A stretch of DNA of 64,000 nt from the NCBI RefSeq assembly GCF_024347295.1, contig NZ_AP025458.1:496001-560000 (forward strand), written 5' to 3'. Positions 63,400-64,000 of this stretch are shown one piece after another (position 1 is the stretch's first letter; each line of letters starts with the position of its first letter). The stretch is from Vibrio artabrorum (GTDB taxonomy: Bacteria > Pseudomonadota > Gammaproteobacteria > Enterobacterales > Vibrionaceae). The notes under the pieces were generated by a model. That model searched no databases and was not told the DNA's origin. It saw nothing but the letters and a program-made list of their open reading frames with translations. A program made the position numbers and the translations under genes.

Positions 63400-64000
63400 A
63401 TGACTGATGCTGTTCAAAACGAAAACGTACAAGACGCTTCTTCACCTGAAGAAAATAAACTCATTGCTGAGCGCCGTAGCAAGCTGGATCACATCCGCCA
63501 AAACTGCAAAGCAAATGGTCACCCAAATGATTTCCGTCGTGAGCACCTAGCTGGCGATCTTCAAGCGGAATTCGGTGAGAAGACGAAGGAAGAGCTAGAA
63601 GAGCTTAACCACATCGTTGCGATCGCAGGCCGTGTTATGGCGAAGCGTGGTCCATTCCTTGCGATTCAAGAAACTTCTGGTCGTATCCAAGCATACGCAG
63701 CGAAAGACGTACAAAAAGTACTGAAAGAGAAGTACCAAGGCCTAGATATCGGTGACATCATCGGTGTTAAAGGTGCGCTTCACAAATCAGGTAAAGGTGA
63801 CCTTTACGTGAACATGGAAGAGTTTGAATTGCTGACTAAAGCACTTCGTCCTCTACCAGAAAAGTTCCACGGTCTCACTGATCAAGAGATGCGTTACCGT
63901 CAGCGTTACGTTGACCTAATCGTGAACGAAGATTCTCGCAACGCATTCATCGTGCGTTCTAAGCTTGTATCTTCAATCCGTAACTTCATGAGCGCGAAAG
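63400..64000 (+). CDS. lysS: Lysyl-tRNA synthetase, 5' part
   Basis: ATG 63400 and open to the window end (200 codons; full length about 500). N-terminal anticodon-binding OB fold: [27 protein letters not shown], then the start of the class II core with [12 protein letters not shown], the motif 1 region beginning FIVRSK. The order prfB-lysS is conserved in gammaproteobacteria. Confidence 0.96.
   Translation, partial: MTDAVQNENVQDASSPEENKLIAERRSKLDHIRQNCKANGHPNDFRREHLAGDLQAEFGEKTKEELEELNHIVAIAGRVMAKRGPFLAIQETSGRIQAYAAKDVQKVLKEKYQGLDIGDIIGVKGALHKSGKGDLYVNMEEFELLTKALRPLPEKFHGLTDQEMRYRQRYVDLIVNEDSRNAFIVRSKLVSSIRNFMSAK

Overview
The window is chromosomal DNA of a Vibrio (Gammaproteobacteria). The evidence is the gene set and order: carAB; mtnN-cbiB-btuF-yadS; two glutamate synthase operons; arcB and arcA; thrLABC-grcA-nfo-ung; and xerD-dsbC-recJ-prfB-lysS. 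Moderate GC, short intergenic spacers with hairpin-plus-T terminators, and AT-rich promoter regions fit this. A species cannot be named from the sequence alone; I see nothing that separates the Splendidus clade from other vibrios.

Layout. 1-3917: 3' part of carA and all of carB. 4113-6579: a TSUP transporter convergent with a LysR regulator, then the end of the operon mtnN-cbiB-btuF-yadS (5962-9171, minus strand), which joins nucleosidase, cobalamin and membrane functions. 9299-22244: a DUF1499 lipoprotein and two complete but divergent gltBD operons, all on the minus strand. 22772-29394: a radical-SAM protein, a PAS-GGDEF diguanylate cyclase, ArcB, a small lipoprotein and, facing them, ArcA with an FNR box far upstream. 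29972-31027: an RraA-type protein and a small beta-barrel-like protein. 31330-36204: the threonine operon with a leader peptide (thrL) and attenuator. 36274-40053: grcA with two FNR boxes, nfo, a 36-codon small gene, ung, a hemerythrin-like protein and a DUF3545 protein. 40699-42126: a Na+/alanine(glycine) symporter.

42201-52807 is the accessory part. Two directly oriented 805-bp IS6-family copies bracket a complete L-rhamnose catabolic operon (rhaB-rhaA-rhaT-rhaM-rhaD-fucO) with one AraC-type regulator. Behind it lie wrecked Tn3-family parts (two left-type terminal repeats, a tnpA 3' end, a resolvase fragment) and a YefM/ParE-type toxin-antitoxin pair. The block sits in the T-tract of the symporter terminator, just before yaaA, so it looks like one acquired island. 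Both IS copies carry the same one-base deletion in the transposase gene, and copy 1 also has a nonsense codon.

52930-64000 returns to core genes: yaaA, srmB, trmN6, brnQ, fldB, then xerD-dsbC-recJ-prfB-lysS. prfB keeps the programmed +1 frameshift. DsbC is unusual: it has a lipobox and lacks the second, structural cysteine pair.

Together the core genes cover carbamoyl phosphate, glutamate and threonine synthesis, redox control (ArcAB, FNR boxes, GrcA) and DNA repair (nfo, ung, recJ, xerD). The island adds rhamnose use, with lactaldehyde reduced to propanediol by FucO. I found no CRISPR array, rRNA or tRNA gene.
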